A DNA stretch of 64,000 nt from Bosea sp. 685. GTDB taxonomy: Bacteria; Pseudomonadota; Alphaproteobacteria; Rhizobiales; Beijerinckiaceae. Where the stretch lies: assembly GCF_031884435.1 (NCBI RefSeq), contig NZ_CP134779.1, forward strand, positions 2,480,001 to 2,544,000, in the 5' to 3' direction. Each line of letters starts with the position of its first letter. The first letter of the stretch is position 1. Under the pieces are notes generated by a model. The model was given only the letters and a program-made list of their open reading frames with translations, had not been told where the DNA came from and did not search any database. Below are positions 27,545-35,957 of this stretch, piece by piece. The translations under genes were made by a program, and so were the position numbers.

Positions 27545-28009
27545 TCAAAACGCCAGCGGGGCGTTGTCGACGACCTCCTTCATCACGAAGAAGGTCCGCG
27601 TCTGCCGCACACCGGGCAGCGCGATCAGCTTGTCGGCGTGCAACTTATTGAAATCGGCCATGTCCCTAACGCGGATCTTGAGGAAATAGTCGAAATCGCC
27701 GGCGACGATGTGGCAATCGAGGACGGTGGGCATGCTCCGGACGGCGGCCTCGAAGTCGCCGAAGCTTTCGGGCGTGGAGCGATCCAGCACGACGCCGACA
27801 AAGGCCAGTGTGCCCATCTCGACATGTTGCGGCGAAACCTGCGCGCGCACCGAGGAAATATAGCCCTCGCTGAACAGGCGCTGGATCCGCCGATGGCAGG
27901 TGGCGGGGCTGGTATTGACCCGTTTGGCGATCTCGGCATTGCCGAGCCGCCCGTCAGCCTGCAGCAGGCGCAGGATTTTGAGGTCGGTTCTGTCGAGTTT
28001 TTCAGTCAT
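27545..28009 (-). CDS. acdR: Lrp/AsnC-family regulator, probable AcdR
   Basis: A 154-aa Lrp-type regulator: an N-terminal helix-turn-helix (DRTDLKILRLLQADGRLGNAEIAKRV, SPATCHRRIQRL) and a C-terminal RAM ligand-binding domain ending in TFFVMKEV. It is divergent from the ACC deaminase gene across 158 bp, the same layout as AcdR, the Lrp-like regulator of acdS in rhizobia. The assignment as AcdR rests on that context. It probably binds sites in the shared intergenic region. Confidence 0.88.
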   Translation of the reverse strand: MTEKLDRTDLKILRLLQADGRLGNAEIAKRVNTSPATCHRRIQRLFSEGYISSVRAQVSPQHVEMGTLAFVGVVLDRSTPESFGDFEAAVRSMPTVLDCHIVAGDFDYFLKIRVRDMADFNKLHADKLIALPGVRQTRTFFVMKEVVDNAPLAF

Positions 28010-28037
28010 GAAAGAAACGTCCGTTTTTATGCCGATT

Positions 28038-28049
28038 TTCGGAACCGAA
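28038..28049. promoter_or_regulatory. Candidate regulator-binding inverted repeat between acdR and acdS
   Basis: TTCGGAACCGAA has five-base arms around a two-base centre and sits 29 bp before the acdR start in the shared promoter region. A related half-site (ATTCGG) occurs nearer acdS. The region is otherwise AT-rich. A regulatory role is inferred. Confidence 0.35.
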
Positions 28050-28167
28050 TGCGTATCGATCCGATAATTGCGGAAGCTTCAGGAAAAACAAGCGCTCACT
28101 TTGGAAGGACGTCTCAACTGAGATTCGGTATTTTTCCCCGATCATTTTCGAGGGAGACGAGCCTGCC

Positions 28168-29178
28168 ATGTTGAGCAAATTCGAACGCTATCCGCTGACC
28201 TTCGGCCCCACGCCGATCGAGAAACTGTCGCGCCTGTCCGCCCATCTCGGCGGCCATGTCGAGATCTTCGCCAAGCGCGAGGATTGCAATTCGGGCCTGG
28301 CCTTCGGCGGCAACAAGCTGCGCAAGCTCGAATATATCGTGCCCGATGCCATCGCCAGCAACGCCGATACGCTGGTCTCGATCGGCGGCGTGCAGTCGAA
28401 CCACACCCGCATGGTCGCCGCGACCGCGGCCAAGATCGGCATGAAGTGCCGCCTGATCCAGGAAAGCTGGGTGCCGCATGAGGACGCCGTCTATGACCGC
28501 GTCGGCAACATCCTGATGTCGCGCGTCATGGGCGCCGAGGTCCAGCTCGTCGACGAGGGCTTCGATATCGGCATCCGCGAGAGCTGGGAAAAGGCGCTTG
28601 CCGATGTGAAGGCCAAGGGCGGCAAGCCCTATGCGATTCCCGCCGGCGCCTCGGTCCATAAATTCGGCGGCCTCGGCTATGTCGGCTTCGCCGAGGAAGT
28701 CCGGGCCCAGGAAGCCGAGCTCGGCTTCAAATTCGACTACGTCATCGTCTGCACGGTCACCGGCTCGACCCATGCCGGCATGGTCGTCGGCTTCGCCAAA
28801 GATGGCCGCCAGCGCAACGTCATCGGCATCGACGCCTCCTTCACGCCGGCCCAGACGCGCGCTCAGGTCCTCGATATCGCCCAGAAGACCTCGGCCCTGG
28901 TTGGCGGCAAGGACATCACCAACGAGGATATCGTCCTGAACGAGGACTACGCCTACCCGGTCTATGGCGTGCCCTCGCAGGAGACGATCGAGGCGATCCG
29001 CCTCTCGGCCCGTCTTGAAGGCATGATGACCGACCCCGTCTATGAGGGGAAATCCATGCAGGGAATGATCGATCTGGTGAAGAAGGGCTTCTTCCCGGCC
29101 GGCTCGAAGGTGCTCTACGCGCATCTTGGCGGCGTGCCGGCGATCAATGGCTACAGCTATACCTTCCGCAACGGCTGA
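28168..29178 (+). CDS. acdS: 1-aminocyclopropane-1-carboxylate deaminase
   Basis: A 336-aa PLP enzyme that opens the ring of ACC, the plant ethylene precursor, giving ammonia and 2-oxobutanoate. The family hallmarks are seen: [13 protein letters not shown] at the start, the PLP lysine in FGGNK (Lys50), GGVQSNHTR, then VYEGKSMQG with the key Glu and YAHLGGVPA with the Leu that distinguishes ACC deaminase from D-cysteine desulfhydrase (Thr there). The ribosome binding site GAGGGAGA precedes the ATG. It is divergent from acdR. Confidence 0.96.
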   Translation: MLSKFERYPLTFGPTPIEKLSRLSAHLGGHVEIFAKREDCNSGLAFGGNKLRKLEYIVPDAIASNADTLVSIGGVQSNHTRMVAATAAKIGMKCRLIQESWVPHEDAVYDRVGNILMSRVMGAEVQLVDEGFDIGIRESWEKALADVKAKGGKPYAIPAGASVHKFGGLGYVGFAEEVRAQEAELGFKFDYVIVCTVTGSTHAGMVVGFAKDGRQRNVIGIDASFTPAQTRAQVLDIAQKTSALVGGKDITNEDIVLNEDYAYPVYGVPSQETIEAIRLSARLEGMMTDPVYEGKSMQGMIDLVKKGFFPAGSKVLYAHLGGVPAINGYSYTFRNG

Positions 29179-29184
29179 GCCGCC

Positions 29185-29490
29185 ATGGAAGCCGTCGTCT
29201 TCTTCGAATTCGCCTCCGAAGCGTCCGGCGTCCGGTCAGGCTTGCTTGACCGGATCGGACCCATCGCCCTGTCGGGCGATGGCCGGCTCAATTTCGTCGG
29301 GACGGAGCGCGACGAGCGTGGCCGGCCAGTCTCCGAGGTCATCGCGCTCGGCTTCAAGAGCGCGGAGACGGCGCAGGCGGTCATGCTGCGCTGGCGCGGC
29401 GACCCGGCCTTTCCGGCCGGGGTGAAGACGCGATTGATGCGGATCGAGCCGATCTGGTCGATCGAGCCCTTGGCGATGATGTTCCCCTGA
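29185..29490 (+). CDS. Hypothetical 101-aa protein downstream of acdS
   Basis: Starts six bases after the acdS stop, so probably cotranscribed with it. The product (MEAVVFFEFASEASG...) is soluble, alpha/beta in character, with no recognised motif or signal peptide. GC and codon usage match its neighbours. I cannot assign a function; linkage to ACC deaminase is the only clue. Confidence 0.65.
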   Translation: MEAVVFFEFASEASGVRSGLLDRIGPIALSGDGRLNFVGTERDERGRPVSEVIALGFKSAETAQAVMLRWRGDPAFPAGVKTRLMRIEPIWSIEPLAMMFP

Positions 29491-29507
29491 GGCCAGGGTC
29501 TGTCGCT

Positions 29508-29936
29508 TCAGTCGTGAAGCGACAGACCCTTGGTGATCTTGTCGGCCTCCTTGCGCTCGGCATGGACCGCCAGGCCGACGAGATCGAGCGCCGCTGTCGC
29601 GACAGCGGCGACGGCGGCGCGATTGTCGCCATCATTGCCCGTCGCGAACAGCTCCTGCGTGTAGAGATGCGGTCGCACGCCGCGCTGCTGTGCCCGCTGG
29701 AGCATCAATCTGAGCTGCTCGCCGTTCGCGCTGAAGATCAGGACGGGCTGGCGGATCAGCGGGCCGTAGAATCGGTCCGATGCATCGTTGTAGTCCTCGC
29801 CCTTCAGTTCGGGGTAAGCTCCGACGAGGCCGCCGGCGAGGAAGCTGGCGACGTTGAGTTTTTGCCAGGTGGCGAGATCCTCGCGCACCGCTATGGCGAT
29901 CTTGGTGTCGTAACGGGTCTTGGTGTCGTAACGCAT
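29508..29936 (-). CDS. DUF2000-family protein
   Basis: A 142-aa protein matching the DUF2000 pattern: KIAIAVREDLATWQKLNVASFLAGGL, DASDRFYGPLIRQPVLIF and the C-terminal LVGLAVHAERKEADKITKGLSLHD. The fold is related to peptidyl-tRNA hydrolase 2-like proteins but the function is unknown. The first twelve residues contain RYDTK twice, from an 18-bp near-tandem duplication at 29901-29936. The start codon overlaps, on opposite strands, that of the AraC regulator next door. Confidence 0.87.
   Translation of the reverse strand: MRYDTKTRYDTKIAIAVREDLATWQKLNVASFLAGGLVGAYPELKGEDYNDASDRFYGPLIRQPVLIFSANGEQLRLMLQRAQQRGVRPHLYTQELFATGNDGDNRAAVAAVATAALDLVGLAVHAERKEADKITKGLSLHD
29901..29936. repeat. 18-bp tandem duplication at the DUF2000 N terminus
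   Basis: Two adjacent 18-bp copies (CTTGGTGTCGTAACGGGT and CTTGGTGTCGTAACGCAT) differ only in the last three bases, where the distal copy carries the start codon. The duplication adds six residues to the start of the DUF2000 protein. Confidence 0.85.
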
Positions 29937-30804
29937 GGCGCAATCGATAAACGAGCCAGGGCCGGGCGGTCTTGAACGATCGTGCGGCCCCTCACACGGT
30001 GATTGGCTGCGCGCGGGACCGGGCTCTGACGGCATCGAGCGGATCGAGGCCTTCTTCAGCGGCCACGCTTATGACCCGCACAGGCACGACACCTACGCGC
30101 TGGGCCTGACGCTGAGCGGCGTGCAGAGCTTCGACTACCGCGGCAGTCGGCAGGATAGCCGCGCGGGCAATGCGATCGTCCTGCATCCAGACGAGATTCA
30201 TAATGGCCGCGCCGGCGTCGAATCCGGCTTCCGCTACCGCATGCTGTATCTGGAGCCCCGGCTCTTGCGCGCGGCGCTGGGCGATGAGGCGCGTGCGCTG
30301 CCCTTCATCTCGGCAGCCGTCTCGTCTGATCCGCGTCTCGTCCGGGCGATTGCGCGCGGCTTGCGCGCGATCGACGCGCCATTGGCGGCCGACGAAGCCG
30401 AGGACATCGTCCTGGGGTTGGCCGAGGCCCTGCTGGCGCTCGATCCATCGGCGGCGCGCCCGGTGGGCTCGCGCCATGCCCAGGCGGCCTCGGAGCGCGT
30501 CAGGCGGTTTCTTGATGCTCAGCGGGAGCGGGTCGTCACATCAGGAGAGCTGGAAGCCGTCGCCGGGCTCGATCGTTTCGCGCTCGCCCGCCATTTCCGC
30601 GCGAGCTTCGGCACGAGCCCCTATAATTATCTCGTCATGCGCCGGCTCGATCGGGCTCGCGCCATGCTGCGGTCGGGGCTGGAAATCGCCGATGTCGCGG
30701 CCGCCTGCGGTTTCGCTGACCAGAGCCATCTGACACGCCAGTTCCGCCGGGCTTTCGGCGTCACGCCGGGGCGGTGGCGCAACCTGCATCGCCATCCGGA
30801 GTGA
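29935..30804 (+). CDS. AraC-family transcriptional regulator with cupin sensor domain
   Basis: A 289-aa regulator: an N-terminal cupin-like AraC binding domain (GHAYDPHRHDTYALGLTLSG, LHPDEIHNGRAG) and two C-terminal helix-turn-helix motifs (SGELEAVAGLDRFALARHFR and GLEIADVAAACGFADQSHLT, then FRRAFGVTPGRWR). It is divergent from, and shares start-codon bases with, the DUF2000 gene, which is a recurring partner and likely target. A later start is possible; the first ~30 residues are poorly structured. Confidence 0.88.
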   Translation: MAQSINEPGPGGLERSCGPSHGDWLRAGPGSDGIERIEAFFSGHAYDPHRHDTYALGLTLSGVQSFDYRGSRQDSRAGNAIVLHPDEIHNGRAGVESGFRYRMLYLEPRLLRAALGDEARALPFISAAVSSDPRLVRAIARGLRAIDAPLAADEAEDIVLGLAEALLALDPSAARPVGSRHAQAASERVRRFLDAQRERVVTSGELEAVAGLDRFALARHFRASFGTSPYNYLVMRRLDRARAMLRSGLEIADVAAACGFADQSHLTRQFRRAFGVTPGRWRNLHRHPE

Positions 30805-30845
30805 GCGGCGGCCACGGGCCGTTCTCCCCCCGGATGTTCGACTAT

Positions 30846-30887
30846 GCAGGCCTATTTGCCTTCGTTGCAGGCCTACTTACCTTCGTT
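30846..30887. repeat. 21-bp imperfect tandem duplication at a gene end
   Basis: GCAGGCCTATTTGCCTTCGTT and GCAGGCCTACTTACCTTCGTT are adjacent and differ at two bases. The second copy holds the last codons and stop of the substrate-binding-protein gene; the first copy repeats them just downstream. Confidence 0.85.
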
Positions 30888-31709
30888 GATCGTGATCTTC
30901 GGCAAGGCACTGCTGGGCAAACCATATTTCACGAAGATCGCGTCATAGGTGCCCTTGGCCTTGAGCCGGTCGAGCGCGCCCTTGACCGCGTCGCGCAACT
31001 GGTTGCCCTCGGGGGTCTTCACGAAGGGAATGCCGGCGCGCACATCGGTGAAGGGCGCGCCGATCGGCACATAGGTGTTGGGCTCGAGCTTGAGGAAATA
31101 GGGCATCACCTCGCTGCCCTGGACGGCAGCCTGGAGGCGCTGGGTCTTGAGCTGGGTGCGGGCATCGACCGAGCCTTCCGTGCCGACGATCGTCAGCGCC
31201 GGTTTGCCCTTGGCGACGCAGTTTTCCTTGCTCCAGTCTTCCATCTCATTCAGCCAGCTCGTCGCGCGGCTGGCGCCGACCGTCTTGCCGCAGAGATCCT
31301 CCATCGTCTTCAGGCCCGGGGCCAGCGCCGTGATGGTGTAGAATTGCGCGCCCGACGAGAAGTAGTCGATGAAATCGGCGGTTTCGCGCCGAGCCGGCTT
31401 ATCCGACATTCCGGCCATGACCATATCGACGCGGCCCGTCTGGAGCGAAGGCAGCATCTGCGCGAAGGCGGTCTCCTGCCACTCGATCGCGACGCCGAGT
31501 TCCTTGCCGATCGCTTCGCCGATTTCGATGTCGAGCCCGGCCAGGGTGTTGGTCGCCGGGTCCTTGAAGATGATCGGCGGATAGTTCGGCTGCGTCGCGA
31601 CGATGATCTTGCCAGCGGTCTTGATCCGGGCCGGCAGTTCCTGGGCGGAAACCGCCGCGGGCAGGCAGAACGCCAAAGCGGCGAGCAGGCTTCGTGACGT
31701 CAGGGTCAT
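30873..31709 (-). CDS. Polar amino-acid ABC transporter substrate-binding protein
   Basis: A 278-aa SBP_bac_3-family periplasmic protein. It has a signal peptide (MTLTSRSLLAALAFCLPAA, cleavage after VSA) and the family pattern YPPIIFKDPATNTLAGLDIEIGEAI, FAQMLPSLQTGRVDMVMAGMSD. ATG 31709 has GGAGGATTGCC before it; the longer frame lacks this. Two Cys could form a disulfide. It is last in an operon with ATPase, permease and an ArgH paralogue, so the ligand may be an argininosuccinate-like or other amino-acid derivative; that is inference. Confidence 0.92.
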   Translation of the reverse strand: MTLTSRSLLAALAFCLPAAVSAQELPARIKTAGKIIVATQPNYPPIIFKDPATNTLAGLDIEIGEAIGKELGVAIEWQETAFAQMLPSLQTGRVDMVMAGMSDKPARRETADFIDYFSSGAQFYTITALAPGLKTMEDLCGKTVGASRATSWLNEMEDWSKENCVAKGKPALTIVGTEGSVDARTQLKTQRLQAAVQGSEVMPYFLKLEPNTYVPIGAPFTDVRAGIPFVKTPEGNQLRDAVKGALDRLKAKGTYDAIFVKYGLPSSALPKITINEGK

Positions 31710-31741
31710 GGCAATCCTCCAGATCGGTTCAGGGCAAGGGT

Positions 31742-32524
31742 TCAAGGCAGGACCGCGGCGATGAAGTCGCGGGTACGGGGATGTTCGGGTGCGCTCAGCA
31801 CCTGGGCAGGAGGCCCCTGTTCGATCAGGCGGCCTTGATCCATGAAGACGACGCGGTCGGCGACCTCGCGCGCGAAACCGAGCTCATGCGTCACCACGAT
31901 CATCGTCATGCCGCTCTTGGCCAGGTCGCGCATCACGGCGAGCACCTCGCCGACGAGTTCGGGATCGAGCGCCGAGGTCGGTTCGTCGAACAGCATCAGC
32001 CTGGGCTTCGTCGCGAGCGCGCGGGCGATCGCGACGCGCTGCTGCTGGCCCCCGGAAAGCTCGGACGGGTAGGCGCCGCTCTTCTCGGCCAGGCCGACCC
32101 GCGCCAGCAGGCGCTCGGCCTCGGCGATGGCGGCGGCCCTGGGCTGCTTCAGCACGGTCACCGGCCCCTCGATCACGTTCTGCAGCGCCGTCATATGGCC
32201 GAAGAGGTTGAAGCGCTGGAAGACCATTCCGCTGGCGAGGCGCTGGCGCGCGATCTCCTTGTCGGTCAACTCGATCAACCGGTCGCTGGTGCGCCGGAAG
32301 CCGGCGAGTTCGCCATCGACCCAGATCGCGCCGCCATCGATGCGTTCGAGCTGGTTGATGCAGCGCAAGAGCGTGCTCTTGCCGGAGCCGGAGGGGCCGA
32401 TGATGCAGACCACTTCACCAGCCGCGACGTCGAGTGAGACGGAATCGAGCGCCGCGAGACTGCCGAAGCGCTTCGTCAACGACAGCGCCTGGACCATGGG
32501 GCGGTTCGCTGGAGCCTCAACCAT
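31742..32524 (-). CDS. Polar amino-acid ABC transporter ATP-binding protein
   Basis: A 260-aa GlnQ/HisP-type ATPase: Walker [11 protein letters not shown]-loop [12 protein letters not shown], signature [15 protein letters not shown], Walker [15 protein letters not shown] and switch [15 protein letters not shown] 32524 overlaps the permease stop by eight bases; ATG 32539 is an alternative. It energises the importer made with the adjacent single permease and binding protein. Confidence 0.94.
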   Translation of the reverse strand: MVEAPANRPMVQALSLTKRFGSLAALDSVSLDVAAGEVVCIIGPSGSGKSTLLRCINQLERIDGGAIWVDGELAGFRRTSDRLIELTDKEIARQRLASGMVFQRFNLFGHMTALQNVIEGPVTVLKQPRAAAIAEAERLLARVGLAEKSGAYPSELSGGQQQRVAIARALATKPRLMLFDEPTSALDPELVGEVLAVMRDLAKSGMTMIVVTHELGFAREVADRVVFMDQGRLIEQGPPAQVLSAPEHPRTRDFIAAVLP

Positions 32525-33386
32525 TGCGCGCTCCCGCACCGGCGCGGCCCTTGGCGAAATGCCGCTCCAGCACGACCTGCCCGAGCGAGAGGATCGAGAC
32601 CACGATCAGATACCAGCCTGCCGCGACGATCAGCAATTCGATCACCCGGGCATTGGCGTAATAGATCGTCTGGGCGTTGCGCAGGATCTCGGAGAACTGG
32701 ATCACGCTGGCGATCGAGGTCAGCTTGACCATGCTCACTACCTCATTGCCGACAGGCGGGATGATCACCCGCATCGATTGCGGCAGCACGATCCGGCGCA
32801 AAGTCGTCAGCCTGGTCATGCCGATCGCCTTGGCCGCTTCGACCTGACCGTGATCGACGGAGAGGATGCCGGAGCGCACAACCTCGGCTGTATAGGCGCC
32901 CTGGTTGATCCCCAGGCCCAGCAGCGTCGCCATGAAGGGACCGATCAGGTCGATCGTCCGTGCCGAGAACAGGCCTGGAATGCCGATCGTCGGGAAGACC
33001 AGCGCGAGGTTGAACCAGATCAGCAATTGCAGGATCAGCGGCGTGCCACGGAAGAACCAGATGTAGAACGCCGCAGAACCGCGCATCACGGCGTTGGGCG
33101 ACATCGCCATGATCGCGAAGAGGACGCCGAGCGCGATGCCCAGCGCCATGGCGCAGGCCGTCATGATCACGGTGTTGACGAGGCCGCCCAGGATGGCGGG
33201 CGCGGTGAAGAACTGGCCGACGACCTTCCAGGCGATGTCGCCCTCGGCGAAGGCCTTCACCACGAGAGCGAGCGCGAGCAGGACCAGGGCCGCGGAAACC
33301 CAGCGTCCGACATGCAGCCTGCCGACACGGGGCAGGCTGAGGATCGTGGGGTCGAGCGCCGTCCCCGGCATCTGGCTTGAAGTCAT
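32517..33386 (-). CDS. Polar amino-acid ABC transporter permease
   Basis: A 289-aa HisM-type permease. Several transmembrane helices, [33 protein letters not shown] and the EAA loop [24 protein letters not shown] are seen. Only one permease gene is present, so it probably works as a homodimer. Overlaps the ArgH-like gene (ATGA) and the ATPase gene. Confidence 0.94.
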   Translation of the reverse strand: MTSSQMPGTALDPTILSLPRVGRLHVGRWVSAALVLLALALVVKAFAEGDIAWKVVGQFFTAPAILGGLVNTVIMTACAMALGIALGVLFAIMAMSPNAVMRGSAAFYIWFFRGTPLILQLLIWFNLALVFPTIGIPGLFSARTIDLIGPFMATLLGLGINQGAYTAEVVRSGILSVDHGQVEAAKAIGMTRLTTLRRIVLPQSMRVIIPPVGNEVVSMVKLTSIASVIQFSEILRNAQTIYYANARVIELLIVAAGWYLIVVSILSLGQVVLERHFAKGRAGAGARNG

Positions 33387-34807
33387 GGTTGCGGTCCCCG
33401 GTATCCGTCGGCCCAGTCACGCTGCACGGCGAGGCGCTGCGTCAGCCTGTCGATCTGCTCGGCCACGCGTGCAGGCGACGTGCCACCTTTGGCCATACGC
33501 GCATCGAGTGCCGCCTCCAATGTCAGATGCTCCTTGATATCGGGCGTGAGGCGGGGGTCGATCGAGGCCAGCCCGGCATTGTCGATCTCGTGCAACTGGC
33601 AGGATTTCTCCTCGCAGAGGCGCACCAGCGCGCCGGTGATCTCATGCGCCTCGCTGAAGGCTACGCCCCTGCGCGCCAGGAAATCGGCGACCTCGGTTGC
33701 CAGCGTGAAACCTCGGGAAGCAGCGTCCCGCACGGTCGCGACATTGACCGTCATGGTGGCGACCAGGCCGGCCATGGCGGGAAGCGCCAGCGCCAAGCCT
33801 TCGACCGCATCGCAACAGGCGTTCTTATCCTCGGCGAGGTCACGGTTATAGGACAGGGGCAGGCTCTTCAGCGCCGCCAGCATCGTCATCAGCCCGCCGA
33901 TCAGCCGCGCCGAGCGGCCGCGCGTCAATTCGGCGATGTCGGGATTCTTCTTCTGCGGCATGATCGAGGATCCGGTCGCGAAGGAATCATGCAGCGAAAT
34001 CCAGCGATAAGGCTGCGTGCACCAGATCACGATCTCCTCGGCTAGCCTGGAGAGATTGACCGCATGCATGGCCGTGACGAACAGGAACTCCGCGACATGG
34101 TCGCGCGAGCCGACGGCATCGACCGAGTTCTCGAACGAGCCGTCATAGCCGAGCTCTTCGGCGACAAGCTCGGGGTTGAGCGCGATCGCGGAACCCGCCA
34201 GTGCTGCGGCGCCGAGCGGGGAGACGGCATTGCGCCTGTCCCAGTCGATCAACCGCTCGGCATCGCGAGCGAAGGCCTGGGCATGGGCCATCAGATGATG
34301 GCCGAAGGTGATCGGCTGTGCCGCCTGAAGATGCGTCACGCCCGGCACCGGCGTCGCGACATGTTCGAGGGCCTGCGCGACGATGGCGTCCTGCAGGCTC
34401 AGCAGATCCTTCATCAGCCTACGGGCGTGGTGGCGCAGGTACAGTTTGAGGTCGTTGGCGGCCTGGTCGTTGCGCGAGCGCCCGGCGCGGATCTTGCCAC
34501 CGAGAGGACCAAGCCGCTGCGTCAGGACGCGTTCGAGGAAGGTCTGGACATCTTCGTCCTCCGGCCAGGGCTCGATCAGCCCTGTCGCATGGAGTTTTTC
34601 GACTGCGTCGATCTCCCTCTGGATCGTTGCGGTCTCGGCGTCGTCGAGCAGGCCGGCGCGGCCGAGCTCGCGGATATGGGCGCGCGAGCCGGCAAGATCA
34701 TAGGGCGCGAGGCTGAAATCGCTGGCCTCCGAGCGGGAGAGGCGGGTCAAGGCGGGGTCAGGCTCGGCGGTGAAGCGACCTCCCCACAGGCGCAATGGCT
34801 GGTTCAC
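33383..34807 (-). CDS. Argininosuccinate lyase family protein linked to an amino-acid ABC transporter
   Basis: A 474-aa member of the fumarase/aspartase superfamily, ASL branch: LRLWGGRF at the start, AGRSRNDQAANDLKLYLRHH, THLQAAQPITFGHH, and the mobile catalytic loop GSSIMPQKKNPDIAELTRGR with the catalytic Ser. All could serve argininosuccinate lysis. The position, heading a transporter operon and divergent from a LysR regulator, suggests a catabolic role on an imported substrate instead. GTG 34807 is chosen (GGAGAG five bases upstream); ATG 34852 is possible. The symbol argH is withheld because a housekeeping copy probably lies elsewhere. Confidence 0.85.
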   Translation of the reverse strand: MNQPLRLWGGRFTAEPDPALTRLSRSEASDFSLAPYDLAGSRAHIRELGRAGLLDDAETATIQREIDAVEKLHATGLIEPWPEDEDVQTFLERVLTQRLGPLGGKIRAGRSRNDQAANDLKLYLRHHARRLMKDLLSLQDAIVAQALEHVATPVPGVTHLQAAQPITFGHHLMAHAQAFARDAERLIDWDRRNAVSPLGAAALAGSAIALNPELVAEELGYDGSFENSVDAVGSRDHVAEFLFVTAMHAVNLSRLAEEIVIWCTQPYRWISLHDSFATGSSIMPQKKNPDIAELTRGRSARLIGGLMTMLAALKSLPLSYNRDLAEDKNACCDAVEGLALALPAMAGLVATMTVNVATVRDAASRGFTLATEVADFLARRGVAFSEAHEITGALVRLCEEKSCQLHEIDNAGLASIDPRLTPDIKEHLTLEAALDARMAKGGTSPARVAEQIDRLTQRLAVQRDWADGYRGPQP

Positions 34808-34889
34808 GCTAGCTCTCCGCTCTGACGTTACGCCAGGCAGGTTAGTGCGCATGCGTTTGCGCCGGCAAAGGAGATGATTTCCGACGATC

Positions 34890-34904
34890 ATTCCATTTTG
34901 GAAT
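34890..34904. promoter_or_regulatory. LysR-type operator candidate
   Basis: ATTCCATTTTGGAAT, an inverted repeat with six-base arms and a three-base centre of the T-N11-A type, lies in the 136-bp gap between the ArgH-like operon and the divergent lysR gene, 39 bp before the regulator start. This is where a LysR regulator would bind. Confidence 0.6.
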
Positions 34905-34943
34905 AGCTCTTTCGCAGCGTGCTGTCGTGGACTAGTATGAGCG

Positions 34944-35879
34944 ATGCTTTCGGAGTCACCCTCGCTCCTCTCGGCGCCGCTGCCGCGGCGACTGCCTTCG
35001 ACCATGGGCCTGCGCGTCGTCGAGGCGGTTGCGCGTCACGGCTCCTGCTCGGGCGCTGCCGACGAACTGAATTTGACCCAGAGCGCTGTCAGCAAGCAGT
35101 TGCGCGGCGTCGAGCAGATCGTCGGCGCGAGCCTGTTTGCGCGCAATCGGCGTGGCCTGGAGCCGACCGAGGCCGGCCACGCTTTCATCGGTCCGGCCAG
35201 GGAGGTGCTCGTCGCTTTGGCGTCGGCGGTCGGCGGTGTTGCCGGTTTTCGCCAGGAGCAGCCGATGCTCAGGCTGCATGTGTTGCCGATCCTTGGCGAT
35301 CGCTGGCTGGTACCGCGGTTCTCGCGCTTCGCAGAGGAGCATCCCGAGCTCGAGGTCCAGTTCACCAACTTCGTCGCCCATGGCACGGCCGAAGCTGCGG
35401 ACGCGACCTTTCGGTTCGGTGAGGGTGACTGGCCTGGGCAGCAGGCGGATTATCTGTTTGGGCGCGATGTCGCGCTGGTGGCGGCGCCGGACCTTCTGGC
35501 GCGCCTCGGACCGATCGGCGAGGTCAGGGATGTCGCCCGGTTCCCGGTGCTCGACCATCCACCCACGCCGCTGCGCTGGGGCGCGTTCGCCGAGGCCAAT
35601 ACCGTGGCTGAGCTTGTTCCACAGCGCGTGATCCGCTTCGGCTTCTATGCCTTGGTCATCCGCGCGGCGATCGCGGGGCAGGGGCTGGCGCTGGTGCCGC
35701 GTGCGCTGGTCGTGGAGGAGCTCTCGGGGGGGAGACTCGTCAACCCGGCGGGGCTCGGTTTTCGCAGCCGGTATGGCTATTGGCTGACCCGCCCGGCGGA
35801 TCGGCCACCGAGCCCGGCGCTCGTCCTGCTGCGTGACTGGCTTGTCGCGGAGGCGGTCGGGATGCAAGAAGCGCGGTGA
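34944..35879 (+). CDS. LysR-family transcriptional regulator (GcvA-like)
   Basis: A 311-aa regulator. Winged helix-turn-helix at about 20-80 (VVEAVARHGSCSGAADELNLTQSAVSKQLRGVE), then a periplasmic-binding-like effector domain; the VQFTNFVAHGTAEAADATFRFG segment recalls the GcvA/AmpR group. It is divergent from the ArgH-like/transporter operon with a matching palindrome between them, so it probably controls that operon in response to its substrate. Confidence 0.92.
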   Translation: MLSESPSLLSAPLPRRLPSTMGLRVVEAVARHGSCSGAADELNLTQSAVSKQLRGVEQIVGASLFARNRRGLEPTEAGHAFIGPAREVLVALASAVGGVAGFRQEQPMLRLHVLPILGDRWLVPRFSRFAEEHPELEVQFTNFVAHGTAEAADATFRFGEGDWPGQQADYLFGRDVALVAAPDLLARLGPIGEVRDVARFPVLDHPPTPLRWGAFAEANTVAELVPQRVIRFGFYALVIRAAIAGQGLALVPRALVVEELSGGRLVNPAGLGFRSRYGYWLTRPADRPPSPALVLLRDWLVAEAVGMQEAR

Positions 35880-35957
35880 ACAGGAAGCGCCAAGAAACGG
35901 ACCGGCGCATGAAACGGACCGGCGGTCGAGATGCCCCGGCCATGAAGGGTTGAAACG

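Noticed and set aside
32127..33380. A long plus-strand frame opposite the transporter genes
   Set aside because: Its sequence is Asp/His/Arg/Gln-rich with no domain; the minus-strand permease and ATPase are clear.
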